The position numbers were made by a program, and so were the translations under genes. The notes under the pieces are model-generated. The model worked only from the letters and a program-made list of their open reading frames with translations. It was not told the DNA's origin and ran no database searches. Of a DNA stretch of 64,000 nt, positions 44,799 to 53,406 are shown piece by piece (position 1 is the stretch's first letter; every line of letters starts with the position of its first letter). This DNA is from Rhodobacter sp. 24-YEA-8 (GTDB taxonomy: Bacteria > Pseudomonadota > Alphaproteobacteria > Rhodobacterales > Rhodobacteraceae), in assembly GCF_900105075.1 (NCBI RefSeq), contig NZ_FNSK01000001.1, positions 819,001-883,000 on the forward strand, written 5' to 3'.

Positions 44799-45709
44799 GA
44801 CTTGCGCTGGACGAGCATTTGCAGACCGGGGTGACGGGCCTTTGCCATCTGTGGACCATTGAAAGGCCGGATGGCGAGGTGCTTGGCTTCACCGATCACG
44901 ATTGTGATCTTGCAGTCGAGGGAGTGATCCATCGCGCGGGGTCGGGTCTGACCGCAAGCGCACTTCAACAGGCCACAGGCCTTGCGGTGGACAATTCCGA
45001 GGTTGTCGGGGCACTCAGTGCTGCGGCGATCACGGCTGAGGATCTGGATGCGGGGCGGTATGACGGTGCCGAGGTGCGGATCTGGCTTGCAGCCTGGGCG
45101 CAGCCCTCAGAGCGGCGCGAGTTGTTTCGTGGCTCGCTGGGCGAGGTGAGCCGGCGTGGCGCGGCATTTCGGGCGGAGTTGCGCGGCCTTGCTGAACCGC
45201 TGGGGCAGCCGGGGGGCTTTGCCTATACGCGGAGTTGCTCGGCCGTGCTGGGGGATGTTCGCTGCAAGGTCAGCCTCCAGACCCCTGGCTATTTCTGCGA
45301 CATCGGACTGCAGCAGGTCAGCGATGATCGCAGAGAGTTCACCTTTGAAGCCCTGCCGGGCTTTGATCCGCGCTGGTTTGAACATGGCCGCCTGAACGTG
45401 CTCAGCGGTGCTGCAGCCGGTCTCAGCGCGATGATCCGCTCGGATGATCTGCGGCCCGGGGGGCGGCGCGTCGTACTTTGGGAGGGCATTCGTGCGCCGC
45501 TGATGGCGGGGGATCAGCTTCGGCTCTTTGCCGGTTGCGATAAACAGGTTGGAAGTTGTCGGGATAAGTTCAGAAATTTCAATAATTTTCGAGGTTTTCC
45601 TCATGTTCCGGAGGAGGATTGGCTGACAAGCTACCCGCGCTCTGACCGACCCGCGACCGGGGGCCGGCGCGTCTTGCCGATCTGGGCGAATACAAATGGG
45701 AGAAACTGA
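44795..45709 (+). CDS. GTA gp13, baseplate hub protein (DUF2163)
   Basis: A 304-residue DUF2163 protein. In RcGTA this iron-sulfur-containing hub sits below the distal tail ring. It begins with GTG 44795, overlapping gp12. Recognisable parts are WTIERPDGEVLGFTDHDCDL near the N-terminus, the CSAVLGDVRCKVSL cysteine pair, and the C-terminal FAGCDKQVGSCRDKFRNFNN then FRGFPHVPEEDWL. These four conserved cysteines fit the cluster-binding role reported for the family. It overlaps gp14 by 14 bases. Confidence 0.93.
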   Translation: MRLALDEHLQTGVTGLCHLWTIERPDGEVLGFTDHDCDLAVEGVIHRAGSGLTASALQQATGLAVDNSEVVGALSAAAITAEDLDAGRYDGAEVRIWLAAWAQPSERRELFRGSLGEVSRRGAAFRAELRGLAEPLGQPGGFAYTRSCSAVLGDVRCKVSLQTPGYFCDIGLQQVSDDRREFTFEALPGFDPRWFEHGRLNVLSGAAAGLSAMIRSDDLRPGGRRVVLWEGIRAPLMAGDQLRLFAGCDKQVGSCRDKFRNFNNFRGFPHVPEEDWLTSYPRSDRPATGGRRVLPIWANTNGRN

Positions 45710-46151
45710 CGCAACGGTCCGCACGGCATTGCGCGCGGTTTCGGAGGCGCGGCTCTGGCTTGGAACTCCCTATGTTCATCAGGCGAGTTGTGCCGGCGCC
45801 GGTGCCGACTGTCTCGGTCTGATCCGGGGCATCTGGCGCAAACTTTACGGGGCCGAGCCCTGTGCGCTGCCAGCCTACAGCGCCGACTGGGCCGAGGCCG
45901 GCGCAGGCGAGGTTTTACAGGAGGCGGCCTTCACCTGGCTGATCGCCAAAGAGACCGCGCCTGCCATTGGCGACGTGCTTTTGTTCCGGATGCGGGACGG
46001 GGGGGCGGCAAAGCACCTTGGGCTCCAGTCGGCCACGGGGCGCGATGCACGGTTCATCCATGCCTTTTCCGGTCACGCGGTCAGTGAAAGCGCACTCACA
46101 TTCCCCTGGGCGCGGCGCATTGCTGCGCGCTTTTCCTTTCCGCCGATCTGA
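45696..46151 (+). CDS. GTA gp14, NlpC/P60 cell-wall peptidase
   Basis: A 151-residue cysteine peptidase of the NlpC/P60 family. Its place in the baseplate suggests that it opens the peptidoglycan of recipient cells. The nucleophile Cys39 lies in GAGADCLGLIRGIW. The catalytic histidine is His107 in AAKHLGLQ, with His122 nearby as a possible third polar residue. LGTPYVHQASC precedes the nucleophile as in phage homologues. It starts within gp13 and is followed after 18 bases by gp15. Confidence 0.93.
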   Translation: MGETDATVRTALRAVSEARLWLGTPYVHQASCAGAGADCLGLIRGIWRKLYGAEPCALPAYSADWAEAGAGEVLQEAAFTWLIAKETAPAIGDVLLFRMRDGGAAKHLGLQSATGRDARFIHAFSGHAVSESALTFPWARRIAARFSFPPI

Positions 46152-46169
46152 CAGACGGAGCGATACACG

Positions 46170-49100
46170 ATGGCAACGCTTTTGCTCTCGGCGGCCGGAG
46201 CCGCATTTGGTGCGGGCTTTGGCGGCACTGTTCTGGGCCTTTCGGGCGCCGTTATCGGGCGCGCAGTCGGGGCTACTGTAGGTCGGGTCATTGACCAGAA
46301 GATCCTCGGCGGGGGCGCGGATGCAGTTGAGGTCGGTCGCATTGACCGGCTCCGGCTGATGAGCGCGGGTGAGGGCAAAGCCATCGCAAAGCTCTGGGGC
46401 CGGATGCGGCTGGCGGGCCATGTGATCTGGGCGTCGCAATATGAGGAGCACAGCCGTTCCCGGCGGGGTGGCAAGGGGGCGCCGTCGGGGCCGTCGGTGA
46501 CGGAGTATTCTTACACCGTCAGCCTCGCGATCGGGCTTTGCGAGGGCGAGATCCTGCGCGTTGGCCGGATCTGGGCCGATGGTACCGAGATCGAGCCGCG
46601 CAGCCTTTCGCTCCGGGTCTATCATGGTACCGAGGCGCAACTGCCCGACCCCATGATCGAAGCGGTCGAGGGCGAGGGGGAAGTGCCGGCGTTTCGCGGT
46701 CTTGCTTATGTGGTGATCGAGGATCTCGACGTGACCGCTTATGGCAACCGGGTGCCGCAGTTCAGTTTCGAGGTGGTGCGCAGTGCGCAGGGGCCGCATG
46801 TGGCCCCAGAGGATACGCTTTCCGGACTGGTGAGTGCTGTCGCGATGATCCCCGGAACCGGAGAATATGCGCTGGCGACGACCCCGGTCCATTTCAGCTA
46901 TGGCCCGGGCGAGAATGTCGCGATCAACAGCACCTCGCCCTCGGGCCATACCGATTTTCGAACCGGGCTCGATCAGCTCTCTGGCGAGTTGCCGAATTGT
47001 GGTTCGGTGTCACTGGTCGTGTCCTGGTTCGGAAGCGATCTGCGCTGCGGCAGGTGCGAGATCCGTCCCAAAGTCGAACAGCGCGACCATGATGGTCAGG
47101 GGATGGCCTGGCATGCGGGGGGCGTGACACGGGCAACAGCCGGCGAAGTGCCCAGGCGCGACAGCGGCCCCGTCTATGGCGGCACGCCTGCCGATGCCTC
47201 GGTCATCGAGGCGATACGTGCCATCCGGGCGGATGGGAAAGAGGTGATGTTTTATCCGTTTATCCTGATGGAACAACAGCCGGAAAACCGGCTTCCCGAT
47301 CCCTGGTCGGGCGCGGCGGATCAGCCCGTCATGCCCTGGAGGGGACGCATCACCACCGATCAGGCACCGGGGCGTCAGGGGAGCACGGATCGAACGGCAC
47401 TGGCCGACACCGAGGTTGCGGCCTTTTTCGGCACGGCACAGCCGGCGCATTTCAGCGCGGCGGGCACTCATATCCTGTATTCTGGCCCGGAAGAATGGGG
47501 CTATCGCCGCTTTATCCTGCATTATGCGCATCTTTGCGCCCTTGCCGGTGGCGTCGATGCGTTCTGTATCGGGTCTGAGATGCGCAGCCTGACGCAGATC
47601 CGCAATGGAGACGACGCTTTCCCGACTGTGGCAGCATTGATGAAGCTTGCGGCTGAGGTGCGGGTGATCCTCGGGCCGGCGGTCAAGATCAGCTATGCCG
47701 CTGACTGGACCGAATATGGCAGCTATGTCGCGGATGGAAATCTCTACTTCCCGCTGGATGATCTCTGGGCGCATCCGGCGGTAGATTTCATCGGGATCGA
47801 CAATTACATGCCGCTGTCCGACTGGCGCGATGGCGAAGATCACGCCGACGCCGACTGGCTGGCGGTCTGGAACCTGGACTATCTGAAGGCCAATATCGAG
47901 GGCGGCGAGGGGTTCGACTGGTATTACGACAGCCCGGAGGGGGAGGCGGCCCAGCTCCGGCTGCCCATTGAAGATGGCGCCTTTGCGGAGCCCTGGGTAT
48001 TTCGGGTCAAGGATCTGCGCAGCTGGTGGCAGATGCCGCATCACGGCCGGGCAGATGGGGAACGTTCACTCACCCCGACGGCGTGGGAGCCGCAATCAAA
48101 GCCGATCCTCTTTACCGAATATGGCTGTGCGGCGGTCGACAAGGGCACCAACCAGCCGAATAAATTCCTCGATCTCATGTCCTCGGAATCGGCATTACCG
48201 CGGGCCTCGAACGGGGCGAGGGATGATCTGATCCAGATGCAGTATCTGCGCGCCATGAACAGCTATTGGCGCGATCCGGCGATCAATCCGCGATCCTCGC
48301 TCTATGACGGGCGGATGATAGATATGAGCCGCGCCCATGTCTGGGCCTGGGATGCGCGGCCTTTCCCGGAATTCCCTGGCCGCGTGGATAAATGGACCGA
48401 CGGGCCGGCCTATCTGCGCGGCCACTGGCTGAACGGGCGGGCGACCGGCCAGCCGCTTTCGGCCGTGATCAGAGAGATTTGCGGCAGCCATGGCATCGCG
48501 ATGGCGGATACGGTGACGGCTCAGGTTGTTCTGCGCGGCTATCTGGTGGATCAGGTGCAAAGCGGGCGCGCAAGCCTGCAACCGCTGTTGCAGATATTCG
48601 GCGTCGATGCTTTCGACCTTGGTGGCAAACTGGTCTTCCAGCGCCGTTTGCCAGGCATTGATCACCGGCTCGACCCCGAACTCTATGCGGTGGACGAACT
48701 GGAGGGCCAGGCCGAAGTGACGCGCGCGCCAGTGGTCGAGATCGGCGAGTCGATCCGTCTTGGCTTTATCGACGCAGAGGCAGGTTACGAGGCGCGGATG
48801 GCCGAGACCCGGCACCCCGGGGACAGGTTGCACCGCGTCGCGGGGACCGAGGTTTCGCTTGCGATGACATCGGCGGAGGGGGTTGGTGTGACCCGGCGCT
48901 GGCTGGCAGAATCGCGGATCGCGCGGGATGGTTTGCGCCTCAGCCTGCCGCTTTCGCGTATGGATGTCGGGCCGGGGGATCGGATATCAACGCAAGATGG
49001 CTCAGCCTGGCGGGTGGAGCGCGTAGAGCAGACCGAACAGCGCCGTATCGAGGCAGTGCGAATTGAGGGTGGGATCTATGAGGTCCGCGATGAAGGCAGC

Positions 49101-50069
49101 GTGCCGTCCTCCCTGGCACCCTTTGTCTCGCCGGTTCCGGTCTGGCCGGTGTTTCTCGACCTGCCGCTGCTCAGGGGGGATGAACAACCGCATCGGCCCT
49201 ATATTGCAGTGGGAGCACGCCCCTGGCCGGGCTTGGTCGCGCTCTGGTCGCAGACTGCGGTTGGCGGCTTTACCTTAAACCGCATTGTCACCGCACCGTC
49301 GGTCATCGGGCGTACTGAGACCGAACTTCTTGCCGCGCGGCCGGGCGTCTGGGACCGGGGAGAGCCGCTGCGGATCCGGCTGAGTGCTGGCGTGCTGAGT
49401 GCGGCCGATCCGGTTGCGGTACTCAATGGCGCCAATGTGATGGCGATCGGCGATGGCTCTGCCGGCAATTGGGAGGTGATCCAGTTTGCCGGGGCCGAGT
49501 TGGTCGCGCCCAGAACCTGGGAGGTTTCGCTCCGGCTGCGCGGCCAGGCGGGGACGGATGGGGTCATGCCTGCAGCCTGGCCCGTGGGCAGTACTGTTGT
49601 GCTGTTGGATGGGGTGCCGGCGCAAATGGAACTGGCAGGGGATGCTCTGGGCCTCTCGCGCCGATACCGGATCGGTGCATCTGGGCGTGGCTATGATGAT
49701 CCGAATGTGGTTGAGATCGCGACGGCTTTCGACGGGATCGGCTTGCGGCCAATGCCAGTCAGCCATTTGCGCAGCGCTGCGCAGGCCGGCCGGGATCTGA
49801 GTCTAAGTTGGATCCGGCGGACGCGGATCGGGGGCGACAGCTGGCAACAGACCGAAGTGCCGCTTTCCGAAGAAAGCGAGGGATATATGGTGCGAATTCT
49901 CGTCGCGGATGTCATCAGACGAGAGGTGGCAACATCCGCGCCTCACTATGCCTATTCGCTGGCGCAGCAGGTGGCGGATGGCGCGCAGTCCGGCTTTACG
50001 GTGATGGTCGCCCAGCTGTCGCCCTCCTTCGGAGCGGGTCCGTTTCGGTCACTGGCAGTGGCCCCCTGA
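46170..50069 (+). CDS. GTA gp15, large baseplate / receptor-binding protein (megatron)
   Basis: The largest GTA gene, 1299 residues. RcGTA gp15 forms the trimer at the tail tip that contacts the cell and conducts DNA. The N-terminus is a Gly/Ala-rich membrane-like stretch (about 1-45). A hub domain follows (SLAIGLCEGEILRVGRIWAD). A TIM-barrel, glycoside-hydrolase-like domain lies near 400-700 (FCIGSEMRSLT, KISYAADWTEYGSY, DFIGIDNYMPLSDWRDGED). A phage tail domain occupies about 750-1000 and a beta-rich C-terminus the rest. The frame is fully open. The opening of the C-terminal part around WLAESRIARDGLRLSLPLSR is conserved in GTAs. Confidence 0.94.
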   Translation: MATLLLSAAGAAFGAGFGGTVLGLSGAVIGRAVGATVGRVIDQKILGGGADAVEVGRIDRLRLMSAGEGKAIAKLWGRMRLAGHVIWASQYEEHSRSRRGGKGAPSGPSVTEYSYTVSLAIGLCEGEILRVGRIWADGTEIEPRSLSLRVYHGTEAQLPDPMIEAVEGEGEVPAFRGLAYVVIEDLDVTAYGNRVPQFSFEVVRSAQGPHVAPEDTLSGLVSAVAMIPGTGEYALATTPVHFSYGPGENVAINSTSPSGHTDFRTGLDQLSGELPNCGSVSLVVSWFGSDLRCGRCEIRPKVEQRDHDGQGMAWHAGGVTRATAGEVPRRDSGPVYGGTPADASVIEAIRAIRADGKEVMFYPFILMEQQPENRLPDPWSGAADQPVMPWRGRITTDQAPGRQGSTDRTALADTEVAAFFGTAQPAHFSAAGTHILYSGPEEWGYRRFILHYAHLCALAGGVDAFCIGSEMRSLTQIRNGDDAFPTVAALMKLAAEVRVILGPAVKISYAADWTEYGSYVADGNLYFPLDDLWAHPAVDFIGIDNYMPLSDWRDGEDHADADWLAVWNLDYLKANIEGGEGFDWYYDSPEGEAAQLRLPIEDGAFAEPWVFRVKDLRSWWQMPHHGRADGERSLTPTAWEPQSKPILFTEYGCAAVDKGTNQPNKFLDLMSSESALPRASNGARDDLIQMQYLRAMNSYWRDPAINPRSSLYDGRMIDMSRAHVWAWDARPFPEFPGRVDKWTDGPAYLRGHWLNGRATGQPLSAVIREICGSHGIAMADTVTAQVVLRGYLVDQVQSGRASLQPLLQIFGVDAFDLGGKLVFQRRLPGIDHRLDPELYAVDELEGQAEVTRAPVVEIGESIRLGFIDAEAGYEARMAETRHPGDRLHRVAGTEVSLAMTSAEGVGVTRRWLAESRIARDGLRLSLPLSRMDVGPGDRISTQDGSAWRVERVEQTEQRRIEAVRIEGGIYEVRDEGSVPSSLAPFVSPVPVWPVFLDLPLLRGDEQPHRPYIAVGARPWPGLVALWSQTAVGGFTLNRIVTAPSVIGRTETELLAARPGVWDRGEPLRIRLSAGVLSAADPVAVLNGANVMAIGDGSAGNWEVIQFAGAELVAPRTWEVSLRLRGQAGTDGVMPAAWPVGSTVVLLDGVPAQMELAGDALGLSRRYRIGASGRGYDDPNVVEIATAFDGIGLRPMPVSHLRSAAQAGRDLSLSWIRRTRIGGDSWQQTEVPLSEESEGYMVRILVADVIRREVATSAPHYAYSLAQQVADGAQSGFTVMVAQLSPSFGAGPFRSLAVAP

Positions 50070-50175
50070 GCCTGGCCGGAACATCTTCCTTTCCGGATTG
50101 CCGATTCTGCCTGCATCGGAGATAATCCTTGCTGTTTCCGCCCGCTGATTGCGGCGGCTCGTTACGGGGATTGCC

Positions 50176-50982
50176 ATGGCCGAAACCAGACAACGTGTCA
50201 CGACGCTCGATCCGGTCTGGACGAGGATCTGCAGCGAAGCGGTGGAGGCTGTCCGCGCCGAGCCGCTGCTGGGTGCCCTGATCCATTCGGGCCTGCTGCA
50301 CCACGCCACTTTTGAGCGGGCCCTGGCTTACCGCTTTTCGCTAAAACTCGCCTCGGGTGAGATGAGCGAACAGATCCTGCGCGAAATCGCCGATGAGGCC
50401 TATGGTGCCGCGCCCGAACTTGGCGCGGCGGCACGTGCCGATCTCATGGCGGTCTATGAACGCGACCCGGCCTGCCATCGCTACCTGCAGCCCGTTTTGT
50501 TCTTCAAGGGCTACCAGGCGGTGCAGGCGTACCGGATCGGCCATTGGCTTTGGGAGAAGGGGCGCGTCGATCTGGCCTATTTCGTGCAGATGCGGGTGTC
50601 CGAGGCCTTTGGGGTCGACATCCACCCCGCTGCCCGGATCGGTAAGGGCATCATGATCGACCATGCGCATTCCATCGTGATCGGAGAGACTGCGGTCGTT
50701 GGCGACAATGTCTCGATGCTGCATTCGGTGACACTCGGCGGCACCGGGAAGGAAGACGGCGACCGGCATCCCAAAATCGGCAATGGTGTGCTGATCGGAG
50801 CGGGCGCCAAGGTTCTGGGTAATATCCGGGTCGGCAATTGCTCGCGGATCGCGGCTGGTTCGGTCGTGCTTGAGGAAGTGCCGCCGGAAACCACTGTCGC
50901 CGGGGTTCCGGCGCGTGTTGTTGGCAAGGCCGGCTGCGCCCAGCCTGCGCTGAGCATGGATCAGCAATTCAGGGCGGAGTGA
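50176..50982 (+). CDS. cysE: Serine O-acetyltransferase
   Basis: Makes O-acetylserine from serine and acetyl-CoA, the first step of cysteine synthesis. The 268-residue product has the helical N-terminal SAT domain and a left-handed beta-helix of hexapeptide repeats. Signatures include VDIHPAARIGKGIMIDHAHS, GETAVVGDNVSMLHSVTLGG, TGKEDGDRHPKIGNGVLIGA and VLEEVPPETTVAGVPARVVG. The C-terminal tail (ALSMDQQFRAE) is short and lacks a terminal Ile. It is a host gene regularly found beside GTA clusters in this order; it starts 107 bases after gp15. Confidence 0.96.
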   Translation: MAETRQRVTTLDPVWTRICSEAVEAVRAEPLLGALIHSGLLHHATFERALAYRFSLKLASGEMSEQILREIADEAYGAAPELGAAARADLMAVYERDPACHRYLQPVLFFKGYQAVQAYRIGHWLWEKGRVDLAYFVQMRVSEAFGVDIHPAARIGKGIMIDHAHSIVIGETAVVGDNVSMLHSVTLGGTGKEDGDRHPKIGNGVLIGAGAKVLGNIRVGNCSRIAAGSVVLEEVPPETTVAGVPARVVGKAGCAQPALSMDQQFRAE

Positions 50983-50991
50983 GCAGGGCAT

Positions 50992-51663
50992 TTGACGGCA
51001 GGTAATGGTTCCAGGGTAAAGGCTTTCTTGCGCAAATCGGCTGCCGCTTTTGCCGGCAGCGCAATCACCCTTTTCGCGCGGATCGTAACTGCTCCGCGCG
51101 CTATCTGGTCGGGGATCGAGCCGCTGCCAAAGCAGCGCGTCTATTTCGCCAACCACACTTCCAATGCCGATTTCGTGCTGCTCTGGACGGTGCTGCCGCC
51201 GATGCTCAGGGCGCGCACCCGGCCGGTCGCTGCGCTGGAATACTGGCTGAAAACCCCGCTTCGCGCCTTTATTGGCCGCGATGTCTTCAACGCCGTGCTG
51301 ATTGACCGCCGCCCGGAAGAGCGGGTCGAGGATCCGGTTGCCCTGATGGGCAAGGCCCTGGCCGAGGGATCTTCGCTGATCCTCTTTCCCGAAGGCGTCC
51401 GCAATATGACCGAAGAGCCGCTCTTGCCCTTCCGCACCGGCCTTTACCATCTTGCCCGACAAAATCCCGAAATTGATCTCGTGCCGGTCTGGATTTCGAA
51501 CCTCAACCGGGTGATGCCCAAGGGGGAGATCATTCCGCTGCCGCTGATCTGCACCCTGACCTTCGGCGCCCCGCTGCATCTGGGCGAAACCGAAGAGAAG
51601 GCAGATTTCCTCGCCCGCAGCCATGCTGCGCTGATCGCGCTGAAAGAGACGGTGCCGGCATGA
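50992..51663 (+). CDS. PlsC-type acylglycerol-phosphate acyltransferase
   Basis: A 223-residue member of the 1-acyl-sn-glycerol-3-phosphate acyltransferase family, acting at the inner membrane. The catalytic HX4D motif is in YFANHTSNADFVLLW. The phosphate-binding EGxR-type motif is in LFPEGVRNMTEE. VPVWISNLNRVMPKGEIIP near the end is typical of the YnbC-linked or short PlsC forms. The only in-frame start near the previous gene is TTG 50992, ten bases after cysE; it has AGGGCAT upstream. It overlaps the cdsA-like gene by four bases, so the pair works in one lipid pathway. Confidence 0.87.
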   Translation: MTAGNGSRVKAFLRKSAAAFAGSAITLFARIVTAPRAIWSGIEPLPKQRVYFANHTSNADFVLLWTVLPPMLRARTRPVAALEYWLKTPLRAFIGRDVFNAVLIDRRPEERVEDPVALMGKALAEGSSLILFPEGVRNMTEEPLLPFRTGLYHLARQNPEIDLVPVWISNLNRVMPKGEIIPLPLICTLTFGAPLHLGETEEKADFLARSHAALIALKETVPA

Positions 51664-52601
51664 GCGCGACTCCGCATCTCATCTGGCTCTTGCTTGGCGT
51701 GGGCGTGATCCTGGTGATCGCCACCCTGATCGGCGAAGCTTTGCGCGCAAGGATCGCGCCGGATGGCGACAATCCGGTGATCGAGAACCTGAACGCCCGG
51801 ATCGCGGCCTGGTGGGGAATGGTGATCCTTTTGTCGCTGGCCTTTCTGGCTGGCAGACCGGGAGTGGTTATCCTTTTCGCGGTGCTCTCTTTCTCGGCGC
51901 TCAGGGAGTTTCTGACCCTGACGGCCAAGGCCCGCGCCGATCACTGGTCGCTGGCCGGGGCGTTTTTCATTGTGCTGCCGGTGCAATACTGGCTGGTAGG
52001 TCTCGACTGGTACGGGCTCTATGCGATTTTCATCCCGGTCTATGCCTTCCTGCTGATGCCGGTCGTCTCGGCGCTCAGGGGCGAGACGAAAAGCTTCCTG
52101 ACCCGCGTTGCTGAAACCCAATGGGCGCTGATGATCTGTGTCTATTGCGTGAGCCATGTGCCCGCGCTTCTGACGCTGCATATCGAAGGGTATGAGGGCC
52201 GTTCGGTTATCCTGATCGCCTGGCTTATCTTTACGGTGCAGCTTTCAGATGTGATGCAATATGTCTGGGGCAAGCTGTTTGGCAGCCGCCTTGTGGCACC
52301 GCAGCTCTCGCCCTCGAAAACCTGGGAAGGGCTGATCGGCGGCGTGATGACCGCAACCACCGCCGGGGCCGCACTTTGGTGGATGACGCCTTTCTCCATG
52401 CTCCAGGCGGCCGGTATGGCGCTTGCGGTGACGCTGATGGGGTTCTTTGGCGGATTGGTGATGTCTGCGATCAAACGCGACAAGGGCGTGAAGGATTGGG
52501 GGCACCTGATAGCAGGTCATGGCGGGTTTCTCGATCGGCTCGATTCAGTTGTCTTTGCCGCGCCAATTTTCTTCCATCTCACCCGCTGGTTCTGGACCTG
52601 A
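51660..52601 (+). CDS. CdsA-family phosphatidate cytidylyltransferase
   Basis: A 313-residue membrane protein that should make CDP-diacylglycerol from phosphatidate and CTP. It has about eight hydrophobic helices. The CdsA signature is at the C-terminal third: SRLVAPQLSPSKTWEGLIGG, then FFGGLVMSAIKRDKGVKDWG and HGGFLDRLDSVVFAAPIFFH. It overlaps the acyltransferase gene by four bases and lies three bases before the phosphatidyltransferase gene. It resembles the YnbB-type accessory enzyme rather than the main cdsA of the frr-uppS cluster. Confidence 0.9.
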   Translation: MSATPHLIWLLLGVGVILVIATLIGEALRARIAPDGDNPVIENLNARIAAWWGMVILLSLAFLAGRPGVVILFAVLSFSALREFLTLTAKARADHWSLAGAFFIVLPVQYWLVGLDWYGLYAIFIPVYAFLLMPVVSALRGETKSFLTRVAETQWALMICVYCVSHVPALLTLHIEGYEGRSVILIAWLIFTVQLSDVMQYVWGKLFGSRLVAPQLSPSKTWEGLIGGVMTATTAGAALWWMTPFSMLQAAGMALAVTLMGFFGGLVMSAIKRDKGVKDWGHLIAGHGGFLDRLDSVVFAAPIFFHLTRWFWT

Positions 52602-52604
52602 CCC

Positions 52605-53306
52605 ATGACAGATGACGACATGCAAGATCCCCGTGCCATCTTTCAGGCGGAACCCCGGCCGGATGCCGAAGCGGCGAACCGTCGCCCGATCCGTGCCCGC
52701 CGCAACCGGCTGATGGTCCGCCTCGCGCAATCCCTGGTGCAACGCCAGGTCACGCCGAACCAGATTTCCCAGGCTTCGGTGGTCTTTGCCGCGCTTGGGC
52801 TGCTCTTTTTCTGGGCGGCCTCGGCTTCGGGGCCGATCGGGCAGGGGCTCTTGCTTGTACTTGCCGCCCTGACGATCCAGCTGCGCCTTTTATGCAATCT
52901 GCTCGATGGCATGGTCGCGGTTGAGGGTGGCACGGCGACCCCCTCTGGCGCTTACTGGAACGAAGCCCCGGACCGCGCCGCGGATCTGTTGCTTTTCTGG
53001 GGGGCAGGGCTGTTCGCGGCGGCGCCGGCACTCGGCCTCGGGGTCGGAGCGCTCGCGCTGATCACCGCCTGGCTGCGGGAACTGGGCCGCGCCGAAGGCT
53101 TTGCGCCCGATTTCCGTGGCCCGATGGCGAAGCCGCACCGGATGGCGGCGCTGACCGTTGCCGCTTTGCTCGCCGCTTTTTTGCCGGTCAGCACCGATGG
53201 CGCGACCCTGATGACCTGGGCGCTCTGGCTGATCGGAGCGGGCGTCATCGCAACTGTCGCACGCCGCAGCATCACCCTGTTGAAACATCTCGAAGCACGT
53301 GGCTGA
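52605..53306 (+). CDS. CDP-alcohol phosphatidyltransferase, divergent motif
   Basis: A 233-residue membrane protein with about five helices and the CDP-alcohol transferase region LCNLLDGMVAVEGGTATPSG then AYWNEAPDRAAD (about 97-128). The usual motif DxxDGxxAR...GxxxDxxxD appears here as NLLDGMVAV...GAYWNEAPD: the first and third metal-binding aspartates are asparagines, and the Arg is Val. This may define the YnjF/YnbA-like subfamily. The third gene of a plsC-cdsA operon, it probably uses the CDP-diacylglycerol made by its neighbour; the alcohol acceptor is unknown. Confidence 0.82.
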   Translation: MTDDDMQDPRAIFQAEPRPDAEAANRRPIRARRNRLMVRLAQSLVQRQVTPNQISQASVVFAALGLLFFWAASASGPIGQGLLLVLAALTIQLRLLCNLLDGMVAVEGGTATPSGAYWNEAPDRAADLLLFWGAGLFAAAPALGLGVGALALITAWLRELGRAEGFAPDFRGPMAKPHRMAALTVAALLAAFLPVSTDGATLMTWALWLIGAGVIATVARRSITLLKHLEARG

Positions 53307-53333
53307 TTTCATCTGCGCCTGAATATCCCGGGG
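53304..53333 (-). repeat. Intergenic repeat copy C (reverse orientation)
   Basis: Read on the minus strand: CCCCGGGATATTCAGGCGCA then GATGAAATCA, close to the copies at 31068 and 63363. It overlaps the last codons of the upstream gene. Confidence 0.5.
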
Positions 53334-53335
53334 AA

Positions 53336-53378
53336 GCCTTCGCATTGAAAATGCGAAGGCGGGGGCAGAGCCCCCGCC
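53336..53378. terminator. Double hairpin between convergent genes
   Basis: Two perfect stems share three bases: GCCTTCGCATT-GAA-AATGCGAAGGC (53336-53360) and GGCGGGGGC-AGA-GCCCCCGCC (53358-53378). They lie between the convergent phosphatidyltransferase and pdhC genes and can end both transcripts, although no long T-run is present. Confidence 0.65.
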
Positions 53379-53406
53379 TTGTGCGGTTTCCAGATATTCT
53401 GCGGGC

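Noticed and set aside
36098..50069. An intact temperate prophage
   Set aside because: No integrase, repressor, replication or lysis genes and no attachment repeats; gene order and protein sizes are those of RcGTA.
53336..53378. Twin hairpins considered as a CRISPR repeat or an integration site
   Set aside because: Only one copy with no spacer series; better explained as terminator structures between convergent genes.
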